Shown here: positions 11,208 through 19,706 of the stretch, piece after piece
Layout of the letters: each line of letters starts with the position of its first letter
Position numbering within the stretch: position 1 is the first letter of the stretch
Assembly: GCF_002022275.1 (NCBI RefSeq)
Contig: NZ_MSDF01000008.1
Span: 40,965 to 104,964, forward strand
Reading direction: 5' to 3'
From: Pseudomonas fluorescens
GTDB lineage: Bacteria; Pseudomonadota; Gammaproteobacteria; Pseudomonadales; Pseudomonadaceae
DNA length: 64,000 bases
The notes under the pieces: model-generated
The model's database searches: none
Told to the model about the DNA's origin: nothing
The model's input: only the letters and a program-made list of their open reading frames with translations
Translations under genes and position numbers: made by a program

Positions 11208-12263
11208 TCAGGTGAATGTATACGCGTTGCCTGCCTGAGGCGCGCCACCCCGCCCGCCCCACAACTCCACACGACCGCCCATCACCGCCATTGAGTGGCC
11301 GCCATAATCCACAACGCCCAGCTTGCCGCTTGCCAGCTCGGCGCTCGACGATTGACGGTAAAGCCCTTTCAACCCGAGCCGGTCCAACGCCTCCCAGCCC
11401 ATCTCGCCATTGTTCAAACTCTGCATGGCATGCGCAAAACTCTGTTTGGCCGCGTTGGGATTGTCATCAAACCCATTCCCCAGCATCTGGGCGCGCTTGG
11501 CACTGGCGGCGTACATGAAGTTGGCATCGGTCATCATGGCCGGATCATCACCTTTGAACTCAGCGTATCTAGCTGCTTGCTTGAGCTCATCCCTGGATAA
11601 ATGCAGCTCGAATCCGTCCTTCATCTTCACGTCGTAGCCATCACCTGCCTCCTTGACCTCTTTGAAGACATCGGTAGGTTTTTGACCAAATTGCATCATT
11701 GCCGCCTTGATGGCTGAAACCGTCACGCAATTGCCGTCCGGGCCCTGCTTGAAACCGCTCCAGATATTGCCGGGCTCTCTGCCCATGCCCGGCTTTTTTC
11801 CAGGGTCGCTGTTGTCGGGCTTGTAGTGAAAGTGGCGAGCGCCTTCGGAAAAAGGCTTGTTGCTCATCGGCTCACTGCCGCCAAAATTTTTCGGGTTAAC
11901 CCGGCCGCCACCACCACCGCCCTTGAACGGCGGAGCGGGTGGCGCTGCGTCATCTGCGTCGGGAAACCACTCTTTGATCAGCCGTTTGAGAAAATCGAGA
12001 AACTTTTCAAATGACTCATTGGCCAGCGTGTTCAGGATGCCCTTGAATTTCTCGTCGCCCATCTGCTCGCGCAAGGCATGCAATTTGTCTCGTGCACCTT
12101 GAATGGCTTGAGCTTTGGAGCCTTGCTCTGCCTCAAACAACTCATTGAGCAGCTTTTTGACCGCAGCTACCTCGGTAACCGCTGCGACTGGCGCAGATTC
12201 GGTTCGAATGGCATCAAACTGCCCCCCGCCATTTCCCAGCCCTGACACCCCGGAATTCCACAT
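11208..12263 (-). CDS. Putative type III effector-like protein with a cysteine-peptidase-like C-terminus
   Basis: A 351-residue protein I cannot assign to a named family. Residues 1-15 have no acidic residue and are rich in Gly, Ser and Asn. Residues 30-100 are helical and charged, and 101-130 form a Pro/Gly linker with six glycines in a row. The C-terminal part (about 165-351) has a single cysteine in a GPDGNCVTVSAIKAAM context (Cys179, at a helix start as in papain-like enzymes) and a histidine in DYGGHSMAV (His323), the order expected of a Cys-His peptidase. An hrp-box-like promoter lies 48 bp upstream. It sits alone between nrdA and flgE, both unrelated. Best reading: HrpL-controlled secreted effector. 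Alternative: a polymorphic toxin-like protein. Confidence 0.6.
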   Translation of the reverse strand: MWNSGVSGLGNGGGQFDAIRTESAPVAAVTEVAAVKKLLNELFEAEQGSKAQAIQGARDKLHALREQMGDEKFKGILNTLANESFEKFLDFLKRLIKEWFPDADDAAPPAPPFKGGGGGGRVNPKNFGGSEPMSNKPFSEGARHFHYKPDNSDPGKKPGMGREPGNIWSGFKQGPDGNCVTVSAIKAAMMQFGQKPTDVFKEVKEAGDGYDVKMKDGFELHLSRDELKQAARYAEFKGDDPAMMTDANFMYAASAKRAQMLGNGFDDNPNAAKQSFAHAMQSLNNGEMGWEALDRLGLKGLYRQSSSAELASGKLGVVDYGGHSMAVMGGRVELWGGRGGAPQAGNAYTFT

Positions 12264-12310
12264 GCCCAGCCCTCACCGTTGATTGGCGAGCCATGAAGGC
12301 TCTGACACGA

Positions 12311-12339
12311 TCAGTGGCAAGGTGGATGCAGGCAGTTCC
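12311..12339 (-). promoter_or_regulatory. hrp-box-like promoter (HrpL/RspL sigma factor)
   Basis: On the minus strand GGAACT, then 16 bases, then CCACTGA. The consensus is GGAACC-N15/16-CCACNNA, so there is one mismatch in 10 defined positions with correct spacing. It ends 48 bp before the start of the effector-like gene and points at it. Confidence 0.65.
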
Positions 12340-12377
12340 ATACTTCCGACTTTCTGGCGGCCGGTTACTGACAGCCA

Positions 12378-12407
12378 TAAAAAAGCCCCTCATGCGAGGG
12401 GCTTTTT
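12378..12407 (-). terminator. Terminator after flgE
   Basis: AAAAAGCCCC/GGGGCTTTTT hairpin with a four-to-six base loop, 18 bp beyond the flgE stop. It marks the end of the flgBCDE operon, so flgF does not follow. Confidence 0.88.
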
Positions 12408-12424
12408 AGTAGAGCGCGCAACCA

Positions 12425-13735
12425 TCAAGTCATCTGGATGATGGTCTGCATGATGGTGCTCTGGGTGGAGATGGTCTTGGCGTTCGCCTGGTAGTTGCTC
12501 TGGGCCTTGATCAGGTCCACGAGTTCGTTGGTCAGGTTGACGTTGGAGTTCTCCAGGGAGTTGGCCACGATCGACCCCAGGGTACCGGATTGCGGGGCGT
12601 CAAAACCTGGCTGGCCGGAAGCGAAAGTTTCCTTCCACGTAGTGCCACCGGCAGGCTGCAGGCCCTGCTCGTTGTTGAAGCTGGCCAGGGAGATCTGGCC
12701 GATAGCCTTGCTCTGCTGGTTGCTGAACGTGGCGAAGAGTACACCGGTACCGTCGATTTTCAGGCCGGTGATCTGGCCGGTGGCGTAACCGTCGGTGGTC
12801 GGCGGGTTGCGGTAGGTGGCTGAGTTGTACTGGGTGATGTTGGCCATATTGATGGCGATACCGGTCGGGTTGGCGTTCGCGCCGTTGGCTTTCCACACGC
12901 CATTGGTCACGGTACCCGGCACCCAGCCGGTCAGGTTCAAGGTGGTGCTCGAGGTGCCGCCGGTGACAATACCGGTGAGTTTGCCGGAGCCATCAAAGCT
13001 CAGCGTCGACGCCACAGGCGGCGTCGAAGGCGTACCCGTTGGAGCGGAACCGTCCGGGTTGCGGCCGTCGATCAGGGTGTAGGCGTTCCACTTGTTGCCA
13101 TCGGTTTTCACCAAGTACTGCACCATCGGGTGCGCGTTGCCCTGGCTGTCGTACAAGGTGGTGCTGTACTGGGTGGTGAAGGTGCTGGTGTCGTTCGGGT
13201 CGAACGGCTTGGCCGTCTGGTCGATCACCGGCTCCGAAGAGTTCAGGTTACTGGTGGAGTCGACTTTGGTGGACGCCTTTGGCGGCAGGTTCGACAGGTT
13301 CAATTGCAGGTCGGTCAGGCCGCCCTTGTTGATCTTGCCGTTGTCGTCCGCCGCATAACCTTGCAGACGCGAGGTACCGGTATTGTTGGTGATATAGCCG
13401 TCTTTGTCGGCACGGAAAGCACCGCTGCGGGTGTATTCCAGCGAGCCGTCGGAGCCCTTCTGCACGAAGAAGCCGCCGCCCTGAATCGCCATGTCCAGGA
13501 TGCCGCCGCTGTTGTTCACGTCACCTTGGGTGAACTGCTGGGACACGGCTGCCAGGTTCACACCGTTGCCGACACTGTTCTGGCCGGTGCCCAGCTTGGA
13601 CGCCGCGTAGATGTCCGAGAACTCCGCACGGGACGACTTGAAACCCGTGGTCGCGACGTTGGCGATGTTGTTGCCGGTCACGTCCAGTTGTTTGTTGGCC
13701 GCATAGAGGCCGCTAAGGCCGATGTTAAAAGACAT
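12425..13735 (-). CDS. flgE: Flagellar hook protein FlgE
   Basis: A 436-residue protein that polymerises into the hook. The N-terminal FlgB/C/E-type rod motif (SGLYAANKQLDVTGNNIANVATTGFKSSRAEF) and the C-terminal helix (SLENSNVNLTNELVDLIKAQSNYQANAKTISTQSTIMQTIIQM) are both complete. They flank a variable middle domain (about residues 130-330) rich in Thr, Gly and Asn. It is last in the flgBCDE operon, about 30 bp after flgD. Confidence 0.96.
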   Translation of the reverse strand: MSFNIGLSGLYAANKQLDVTGNNIANVATTGFKSSRAEFSDIYAASKLGTGQNSVGNGVNLAAVSQQFTQGDVNNSGGILDMAIQGGGFFVQKGSDGSLEYTRSGAFRADKDGYITNNTGTSRLQGYAADDNGKINKGGLTDLQLNLSNLPPKASTKVDSTSNLNSSEPVIDQTAKPFDPNDTSTFTTQYSTTLYDSQGNAHPMVQYLVKTDGNKWNAYTLIDGRNPDGSAPTGTPSTPPVASTLSFDGSGKLTGIVTGGTSSTTLNLTGWVPGTVTNGVWKANGANANPTGIAINMANITQYNSATYRNPPTTDGYATGQITGLKIDGTGVLFATFSNQQSKAIGQISLASFNNEQGLQPAGGTTWKETFASGQPGFDAPQSGTLGSIVANSLENSNVNLTNELVDLIKAQSNYQANAKTISTQSTIMQTIIQMT

Positions 13736-13766
13736 GTTTCTCTCCTTCTGCCGTATTTAGCCGGCT

Positions 13767-14486
13767 CTATGTACCGATAGTCTGAATTTGCGACTGCTTG
13801 ATGCTGGTGCCGCCGGACAGGTTGAGCAGCATTTCGCCGCCGGTCTGGCTCAGGGTGACACTGACGACCGTCGAAGGCAGCGACGTGGCCAGGGCCACCG
13901 AATCACCCGCATCATTCTTGGTAGTGGCGGTGAAGGTGTAGGTCCCGGCCGGGGCCACCTCACCACTGCTGTTCTTGCCGTCCCAGATAAAGCTGGCGTT
14001 ACCCGCACTCTGCGCGCCCATATCAATCGTGCGCACCGTGTTGCCATCCTTGTCAGTGATCTTGACGGAGACGTTGCCCACCGCCGATGTCACTGCCACG
14101 GAACCGGTCATGCTCTTGCTGGTGTCAACCACCGTCTTGTCGGTCTGCGTGATCACCGAACGCCCCACCAGCGACGATGCTTGCAGCGCTTGCGAAGACG
14201 TCACGTTGGTGGAGATGGACTTGACGGTATCGTTGAGGTTATTGATGCCCTCAAGGCTACTGAACTGGGCCAACTGGGCGACGAATGCACCGTTGTCCTG
14301 TGGCGACAGCGGGTCCTGGTTCTTCAACTGGGTGACCAGCAGTTGCAGGAACGCATCCTTGCCCATTGCCTGGTTGCCGGTGGCGGCATCGGCAATGCTC
14401 GACACGTTGTTTGAACTGTCCTTGACCTTGGCGTTGAAAAGGTCCTGAACCGCAGTGTTGGTAGACGTGGTATCAACAATGGCCAT
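13767..14486 (-). CDS. flgD: Flagellar hook-capping protein FlgD
   Basis: A 239-residue scaffold needed for hook assembly. The N-terminal part carries the family motif MGKDAFLQLLVTQLKNQDPLSPQDNGAFVAQLAQFSSLEGINNLND. The C-terminal part contains the FlgD Ig-like/tudor fold region (ITDKDGNTVRTIDMGAQSAGNASFIWDGKNSSGEVAPAGTYTF). Length is normal for Pseudomonas. It lies between flgC and flgE in the operon. Confidence 0.95.
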   Translation of the reverse strand: MAIVDTTSTNTAVQDLFNAKVKDSSNNVSSIADAATGNQAMGKDAFLQLLVTQLKNQDPLSPQDNGAFVAQLAQFSSLEGINNLNDTVKSISTNVTSSQALQASSLVGRSVITQTDKTVVDTSKSMTGSVAVTSAVGNVSVKITDKDGNTVRTIDMGAQSAGNASFIWDGKNSSGEVAPAGTYTFTATTKNDAGDSVALATSLPSTVVSVTLSQTGGEMLLNLSGGTSIKQSQIQTIGT

Positions 14487-14502
14487 TATTTGGCGCCCCT
14501 TA

Positions 14503-14946
14503 TCACTGACCCAGGGTCAGGACCTTCTGCATCATGGTTTTGGCGGTATTCATCATTTCCGCGTTGGTCTGGAACGAGCGGCTGGCGGAGATCATGTCAG
14601 CCATTTCCTCGACCACGTTGACGTTCGGGTAGTACACGTAGCCCTTTTCGTTCGCCGCCGGGTGGTTAGGCTCGTAGCGCGCTTCGAGGTTGCTCTGGTC
14701 TTCAACCACACCGAGCACTTGCACGCCCTGGCCTGCGGCGTCCTGGTTCTGGAACAGCGAATCGCTGCCGCCGCTCTGGCCGCCCTGGAACATGGTGGCG
14801 AACACCGGGTGACGGGCGCGGTAGGTCTGGTCAATGCTCGACGACACGGTCTCGGCGTTGGCGATGTTACTGGCGACGGTGTTCAGGCGCGTGGTCTGCG
14901 CGCTCATGCCACTGCCGGCAATATTGAAAACACTGGCTAAAGACAT
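14503..14946 (-). CDS. flgC: Flagellar basal-body rod protein FlgC
   Basis: A 147-residue proximal rod protein. It has the N-terminal rod motif (NIAGSGMSAQTTRLNTVASNIANAETVSS) and the conserved C-terminal segment (YVYYPNVNVVEEMADMISASRSFQTNAEMMNTAKTMMQKVLTLGQ). It starts 3 bp after the flgB stop, so the two are translationally close. Confidence 0.96.
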   Translation of the reverse strand: MSLASVFNIAGSGMSAQTTRLNTVASNIANAETVSSSIDQTYRARHPVFATMFQGGQSGGSDSLFQNQDAAGQGVQVLGVVEDQSNLEARYEPNHPAANEKGYVYYPNVNVVEEMADMISASRSFQTNAEMMNTAKTMMQKVLTLGQ

Positions 14947-14949
14947 GGC

Positions 14950-15357
14950 TTACTCTCCACGCAGGGCTGACATCAGCCCTTTGAATTTGCTGTTGAGCAG
15001 GGTGAAGCTGGCCTGAAAGTTCACCGAGTTCTCGGCGTAGGCCGATTGCTCCAGCTGGGCGTCGACGGTGTTCTGGTCGATCGACGGCTGCATCGGCGTG
15101 CGATACAGCAGCGACTCGTCACCACTGCTCAGGCCTTGCGCTTCGATATGACGGCTGTTGGTCATGTTCAAGGCGAAGGTGCCGTTTTTGGTCTTGTCCT
15201 GCTGTGCGGCGAGCACGGCGGAGAAATCCAGGTCCCGAGCCTTGTAGTTCGGGGTATCGGCGTTGGCAATGTTGTTGGCCAGGACTTCGGCACGCTGGGC
15301 GCGAAAGCCCAGGGCTTGTTCATGGATACCGAGCGCTTTATCGAAGCTGATGCTCAT
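14950..15357 (-). CDS. flgB: Flagellar basal-body rod protein FlgB
   Basis: A 135-residue proximal rod protein and first gene of the flgBCDE operon. The N-terminus MSISFDKALGIHEQALGFRAQRAEVLANNIANADTPNYKARDLDF is typical. A sigma-54 promoter lies about 45 bp upstream, matching the FleQ/RpoN-controlled class of Pseudomonas flagellar operons. Confidence 0.96.
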   Translation of the reverse strand: MSISFDKALGIHEQALGFRAQRAEVLANNIANADTPNYKARDLDFSAVLAAQQDKTKNGTFALNMTNSRHIEAQGLSSGDESLLYRTPMQPSIDQNTVDAQLEQSAYAENSVNFQASFTLLNSKFKGLMSALRGE

Positions 15358-15401
15358 GGCGGAAACCTTTAGGCTGACCTGCTTTTCGTAACAAGGTCAT
15401 A

Positions 15402-15416
15402 GCAAGGCGCATGCCA
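15402..15416 (-). promoter_or_regulatory. sigma-54 promoter of flgBCDE
   Basis: On the minus strand TGGCAT-GCGCC-TTGC, one mismatch to TGGCAC-N5-TTGC. It lies about 45-60 bp before the flgB start and fits known RpoN/FleQ control of flagellar operons. Confidence 0.78.
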
Positions 15417-15461
15417 GGTCTCTTGAGGCCCTTAAATCAAGGGTTTTGGGGGAGTTGAGCG

Positions 15462-15549
15462 GCGGCAATGCCAGAAAAGCGGCAATGCGCTTCCGCGTGG
15501 CGCCAGTAAAGCGGCAACGGTGATTGCCGCTTTACCGGATGGGCGGCAA
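15462..15549. repeat. Cluster of GCGGCAA repeats with a perfect 12-bp inverted repeat
   Basis: GCGGCAA occurs at 15462, 15479, 15511 and 15543, and once inverted at 15524. The third and the inverted copy are part of GTAAAGCGGCAA/TTGCCGCTTTAC with a 6-base loop (15506-15535). The last three direct copies are 32 bp apart. The cluster lies between the flgB promoter and the gene at 15667. Its role is unknown. Confidence 0.6.
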
Positions 15550-15582
15550 TGTCGGGGCCCAGGTCGGCGACCGTCGGTCTGC

Positions 15583-15600
15583 ACTGTCAATTCTGACAGT
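15583..15600. promoter_or_regulatory. Operator-like inverted repeat
   Basis: ACTGTCA-ATTC-TGACAGT, perfect 7-bp arms with a 4-base spacer, 67 bp before the start of the unknown gene at 15667. The form is typical of a helix-turn-helix (Cro/XRE-type) operator, but the regulator is not known. Confidence 0.5.
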
Positions 15601-15666
15601 TGCGGCCAATGCCCGCCCGGATGCCTTAATGGACAGACATCCCCATGCGCCAGGTAGAGGCTAATC

Positions 15667-16455
15667 ATGATCACCGTCCCAGCCCTCAGATTTCTGCAAC
15701 AAGACTCGGCAGTGCCGACCCCGAACCTGGACACGAGCCTGGTGCCCGGCGAATTTACGGAGTTGGTTTCCAGTGTCGCCCTCCAGAAGGAGGACTTTGT
15801 GGTGGCGACCATGAGCAGCACCGTGCCTGGCGTTATCGGTGGCCAGTTCAACCAAAGCTTTGAAGTGAACGCAGATAGCGCTTCACTCCAGGTATTCATT
15901 CCAAAAAAGTTTGTTAAGGCCAACTCAGGCAAGGCGGTGCTATTGCAGCTGCGCATCACGCGGCAAAAGGTGATATCCGTGGCGCCGAGCGTAATTGTCA
16001 ATATTGATCAGGGCGTGATTGTTGTGCCCCCTCCGGGTATTACATGGGATTTCAACGATGGCACCCGTCAAGGGTGGGTACCCCAGGGAAGTTATATCGG
16101 CGGGGTGCTGAAGGTTATCAGCCAGCGCGTGGTCGTGGACTTGACCAACAGCAAGGCCGGCAGCTCACACATCATGAGCATCGCAGTGCCGGTAGTTGCA
16201 GGGCGTACATATCGTTGCGGCTATTTAGCGGGTACAGACCTGCTCACTGCAGACGGTTCACGCCTGCGTATGACGATGAATGGCAACCCCATTGGTCGCA
16301 CTTCTCCGGTAGCCCCGGACTTCCTGCTATTGGGCTCAGGGACGTTCACAGCGCCCATTACGGGCACTGTACATTTAGGTATTTTCAATGAAGCGGTGCC
16401 CAACGGGGTTCATAGCCTGTACCTGGATAACATCAGCATGACAGAAGAGCCCTGA
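15667..16455 (+). CDS. Unknown protein with a beta-sandwich-like C-terminal half
   Basis: A 262-residue protein without signal peptide or membrane segment. The N-terminal about 110 residues are polar and beta-rich. After a short VVPPPG hinge (about residue 119), the C-terminal half (about 123-262) begins WDFNDGTRQGW and ends LYLDNISMTEEP. That pattern is common in carbohydrate-binding or jelly-roll modules (for example CBM4-like). No catalytic motif is seen. The ATG at 15667 follows GTAGAGG. It stands alone with its own operator-like repeat and terminator, surrounded by flagellar genes, and may be an accessory insertion. Confidence 0.7.
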   Translation: MITVPALRFLQQDSAVPTPNLDTSLVPGEFTELVSSVALQKEDFVVATMSSTVPGVIGGQFNQSFEVNADSASLQVFIPKKFVKANSGKAVLLQLRITRQKVISVAPSVIVNIDQGVIVVPPPGITWDFNDGTRQGWVPQGSYIGGVLKVISQRVVVDLTNSKAGSSHIMSIAVPVVAGRTYRCGYLAGTDLLTADGSRLRMTMNGNPIGRTSPVAPDFLLLGSGTFTAPITGTVHLGIFNEAVPNGVHSLYLDNISMTEEP

Positions 16456-16494
16456 GTACTGCTGGCGAAGCGACACTGATTACGTGCGCCCATA

Positions 16495-16527
16495 AAAAAC
16501 GGGAGCCCTTTACGGGGCTCCCGTTTT
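16495..16527. terminator. Bidirectional terminator between the 15667 gene and cheR
   Basis: AAACGGGAGCCCC / GGGGCTCCCGTTTT hairpin with a short loop. A and T runs on both sides let it serve both convergent genes. Confidence 0.88.
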
Positions 16528-16542
16528 GAGTGCGAACAACCA

Positions 16543-17370
16543 TCACTTGGCCTGGTAAATGATCCCCGGGCTGCACTGCACCATCTGGTAATGATCCGGC
16601 AGACCGTTCAGTGCTTCGGAAGCACCGAGGAACAGATAACCGCCCCGCTTTAGCGTCCCATGGATGCGCAACAGAATGTCCTTCTTCACCTCGGCCGAAA
16701 AGTAGATCAGCACGTTGCGGCAAAACACCATGTCGAACTTGCCCAGGCTGGCGTAGCTGTCGAGCAGGTTGAACGAGCGAAACTCCACCCGGCTCTTGAT
16801 CGGCGCCTTGACCGCCCAACGCCCCGCGCCCTTCGGGTCGAAGAAACGTTGCAGGCGTTCCTGGGACAGACCACGGCCCAAGGCCAGGCTGTCGTACTCG
16901 CCGGTCTTGCAGTTGGTGAGCATGGTGCCGGACAAGTCGGTGGCGACAATTTGCGCCCCAGCCTTCAACTGGCCCATATTGGTCCGTTCAAACTCGTCGA
17001 TGGACATCGAAATCGAATACGGTTCCTGCCCCGACGAACAGGCCGCCGACCAGATGCGCAGGCGCTGGCCCGGCGCGGCTTTGATCGCCTCCGGCAGCAC
17101 TTTGCTCTTGAGCACTTCAAACGGGTAGGTGTCACGAAACCACAGGGTTTCATTGGTGGTCATGGCATCGACCACCATTTCCTTGAGCCCGCTGCGCGGC
17201 TGGCCCTGGATGCGCTGCACCAACTCGCCCAAGGACTTGATGCCCTGCTGTTCCATCAGTTTGTTGAGACGGCTGGATACCAGGTACTGCTTGTTTTCAC
17301 CGAGCAATATGCCACAGGCTTTTTCCAGGAAGACCCGGAACTGTTCGAAATCCAAATTACCCGTAGACAA
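16543..17370 (-). CDS. cheR: Chemotaxis protein methyltransferase CheR
   Basis: A 275-residue S-adenosylmethionine-dependent enzyme that methylates glutamates of chemoreceptors. It has the N-terminal CheR helical domain (FRVFLEKACGILLGENKQYLVSSRLNKLM) and the methyltransferase domain with RIWSAACSSGQEPYS as the cofactor loop and FDMVFCRNVLIYF. The start is TTG at 17370 with GAGGCGG upstream; the next in-frame ATG would remove conserved residues. It follows cheV on the same strand (43 bp gap). The flgA-cheV-cheR-flgBCDE context is standard in pseudomonads. Confidence 0.95.
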   Translation of the reverse strand: MSTGNLDFEQFRVFLEKACGILLGENKQYLVSSRLNKLMEQQGIKSLGELVQRIQGQPRSGLKEMVVDAMTTNETLWFRDTYPFEVLKSKVLPEAIKAAPGQRLRIWSAACSSGQEPYSISMSIDEFERTNMGQLKAGAQIVATDLSGTMLTNCKTGEYDSLALGRGLSQERLQRFFDPKGAGRWAVKAPIKSRVEFRSFNLLDSYASLGKFDMVFCRNVLIYFSAEVKKDILLRIHGTLKRGGYLFLGASEALNGLPDHYQMVQCSPGIIYQAK

Positions 17371-17412
17371 TGATACCGCCTCTTAAATCGTGTGACCGCC
17401 AGGGGTAATCCC

Positions 17413-18345
17413 CTAGCCGTGATCTGCTGCCTTGATCCGGTCGACCACCCGGGATGCCAGGTCATCAGGACGGAATTTGGCCAGGAAGTCATCAGCACCG
17501 ACTTTCTTGACCATCGCCTGATTAAATACCCCCGACAACGAAGTATGCAGGATGATATGCAATTTTTGCATGCGTGGATCGTTACGGATCTCAGCCGTGA
17601 GGGTGTAACCGTCCATTTCCGGCATTTCAATGTCGGAGATCATCATCAGGAATTCTTCTTCGGGTTTTTTGCCTTCATCCACCAGCTTGCGCAGGTAATC
17701 CAGGGCCTGGCGGCCGTCGTTCAGCGCCACCACATCAACACCGACGGTTTGCAGGCAACGTGTCACCTGTTTGCGCGCCACCGACGAGTCGTCCACCGTC
17801 AACACACGCAGCGATACCGCCTTGTGCGCGGTTTCGGCGTCCACCACGCCTACCGAGATGGTTTCGGACGTAGGCGCCACTTCGGCGAGGATCTTCTCTA
17901 CGTCGATGATTTCCACCAATTGGTTATCGACCCGCGTCACCGCCGTGAGGTAGTGATCGCGCCCGGTGCCCTTGGGCGGCGGATGGATCTCTTCCCAGTT
18001 CATGTTGACGATGCGCTCCACCGAGCGCACCAGAAAGCCCTGGGTCTTGGTGTTGTACTCGGTGATGATCACAAAAGGACTCTGACGGTCCTGCAACCCC
18101 GAAGAACCGGTAGCCATGGCCAAGTCGAGAATCGGGATGGTCGCGCCACGGATGTTGGCGACGCCACATACCACGGGGCTGGATTTGGGCAAGATGGTCA
18201 GCTTGGGGCACTGCAACACTTCCCGCACTTTAAACACATTGATGCCGTACAGCTGTTTGCCGTCCAGACGAAACAGCAGCAACTCCAGGCGGTTCTGCCC
18301 TACCAGCTGTGTACGCTGGTTTACTGAATCCATTACACCTGCCAT
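17413..18345 (-). CDS. cheV: Chemotaxis coupling protein CheV
   Basis: A 310-residue hybrid protein. The N-terminal CheW-like domain (about residues 15-160) links receptors to CheA. The C-terminal receiver domain (about 175-305) has a phospho-acceptor in MISDIEMPEMDG and a lysine in DDFLAKFRPDD. Note AKF rather than the usual KP motif. The ATG at 18345 follows GGAGT at 7 bp and is preferred over the in-frame ATG four codons later. It is divergent from flgA and in tandem with cheR. Confidence 0.94.
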   Translation of the reverse strand: MAGVMDSVNQRTQLVGQNRLELLLFRLDGKQLYGINVFKVREVLQCPKLTILPKSSPVVCGVANIRGATIPILDLAMATGSSGLQDRQSPFVIITEYNTKTQGFLVRSVERIVNMNWEEIHPPPKGTGRDHYLTAVTRVDNQLVEIIDVEKILAEVAPTSETISVGVVDAETAHKAVSLRVLTVDDSSVARKQVTRCLQTVGVDVVALNDGRQALDYLRKLVDEGKKPEEEFLMMISDIEMPEMDGYTLTAEIRNDPRMQKLHIILHTSLSGVFNQAMVKKVGADDFLAKFRPDDLASRVVDRIKAADHG

Positions 18346-18424
18346 GCCCAGACTCCTACGCTAAATCTAAGGGGTACGACGCGCACCCAACGCTAAACGG
18401 CACGAGCTTTGCTATTTATCGATT

Positions 18425-19189
18425 ATGGATATTAAAACGACAGTTTCCCGACGCCTCCGTCTCCCACGGTACTGCAGACTTTTCTGCGTCTTGATGGCAT
18501 TGCTTGCCTTGGGCCTGGGCGCCACGGCCCGCGCAGACAATGTCACCTTGCCTGATCTCCTTATCGGCGTCACTCAAGGCTTTCTTGAGTTCACTGTAGA
18601 AGATTATCTGGCGACCACCCAGACGCCGGGGCGTTATGAAATTCAGGTCAACCAGCTCGACCCACGCCTGCGCATGCCCCTGTGCGACAAGGAATTGACA
18701 GCGTCGCTGGAAAGCCCCGCCCAGCCCATCGGCCGGGTCACCGTAAAAGTACGCTGCGAAGGCGCTTCACCCTGGACCGTGTTCGTGCCGGCGCAGGTCA
18801 AGCTGTTCCGCGACGTCGTGGTGGTTACACGGCCACTGAAGCGCACCGGCATCATTGGTTTCGAAGACGTGGCCTTGCGCGAACGGGACATCAGCCTGAT
18901 CAACCAGGGTTACCTCACGTCTCTGGATCAGGCGGTTGGGCAGAAACTTACCCGACCAATGGTCACTGACCAGGTCATCACCCTGGTCCATCTGGAACAG
19001 GCCGAGGTGGTTCGCAAGGGCGATCAGGTCGTCATATCCGCCAGCAGTGGCGGGCTGACGGTAAAGATGCCGGGAGAGGCGCTGTCCAACGGCGGCATGA
19101 GCGAACAGATTCGGGTGAAAAACCTCAACTCCAACCGCGTGATCAAGGCGCAAGTGACCGCGCCGGGTCAGGTTGAGGTAGCGTTATAG
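18425..19189 (+). CDS. flgA: Flagellar P-ring assembly chaperone FlgA
   Basis: A 254-residue periplasmic chaperone. A signal peptide spans about residues 16-38 (ending ATARA). The mature part contains the SAF domain and the C-terminal motif [30 protein letters not shown] typical of FlgA. Divergent from cheV, with about 80 bp between them. It is followed by flgM and flgN. Confidence 0.93.
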   Translation: MDIKTTVSRRLRLPRYCRLFCVLMALLALGLGATARADNVTLPDLLIGVTQGFLEFTVEDYLATTQTPGRYEIQVNQLDPRLRMPLCDKELTASLESPAQPIGRVTVKVRCEGASPWTVFVPAQVKLFRDVVVVTRPLKRTGIIGFEDVALRERDISLINQGYLTSLDQAVGQKLTRPMVTDQVITLVHLEQAEVVRKGDQVVISASSGGLTVKMPGEALSNGGMSEQIRVKNLNSNRVIKAQVTAPGQVEVAL

Positions 19190-19267
19190 TTTACTGGCAG
19201 AGGACGCCCGCTTTTCCTACACTGTGCGCCAGACGTCCGCACGTGCAGGTTTATTGTCAATCGAGCC

Positions 19268-19294
19268 TAAAGTTTGTCCGGGTATGGCCGAAAA
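19268..19294 (+). promoter_or_regulatory. FliA (sigma-28) promoter of flgM
   Basis: TAAAGTTT, 11 bases, GCCGAAAA. This matches the sigma-28 consensus TAAAGTTT-N11-GCCGATAA with one mismatch and lies 38 bp before the flgM start. It fits autoregulation of the anti-sigma factor. Confidence 0.88.
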
Positions 19295-19331
19295 CATGGC
19301 AAGCGTCCAAATACCCAGAGGTTTTTTTATC

Positions 19332-19658
19332 ATGGTCATCGATTTCAGCCGTTTGAATAACTCCCAGGCAGTGCCCGGCAACACGCGCACCAGCGGGGCC
19401 AAGGACGGCGTTGAAGCCAAGTCCCAGCCAGCGCCTGCAGCCAAGCCGGAACAGGCCGCCGCCAGCCAAAGCGGGGAATCCGTACACCTGAGCAATGAGG
19501 CTCAACAGTTGCAGAAGGTCACTGACTCGCTGCGCGACCAACCGGTTGTCAACAAAGCCCGCGTGGCCGAGTTGAAACAGGCCGTCGCTGATGGCAGCTA
19601 TAAAGTCGACAGCAACCGTGTAGCCAGCAAGCTGCTTAACTTCGAAGCCGAGCGCTAG
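19332..19658 (+). CDS. flgM: Anti-sigma-28 factor FlgM
   Basis: A 108-residue protein that holds FliA inactive until it is exported through the finished hook. It is mostly disordered in the first 60 residues (Ala, Pro, Ser, Lys-rich). It ends with the FliA-binding helices ([36 protein letters not shown]). The start MVIDFSRLN at 19332 follows AGAGG; upstream in-frame starts lie inside the sigma-28 promoter. Confidence 0.93.
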   Translation: MVIDFSRLNNSQAVPGNTRTSGAKDGVEAKSQPAPAAKPEQAAASQSGESVHLSNEAQQLQKVTDSLRDQPVVNKARVAELKQAVADGSYKVDSNRVASKLLNFEAER

Positions 19659-19706
19659 GCAAAGGCCTGCGCAGGGCTTTTGGACGCTTAAAACCCAAGG
19701 CCAGCC

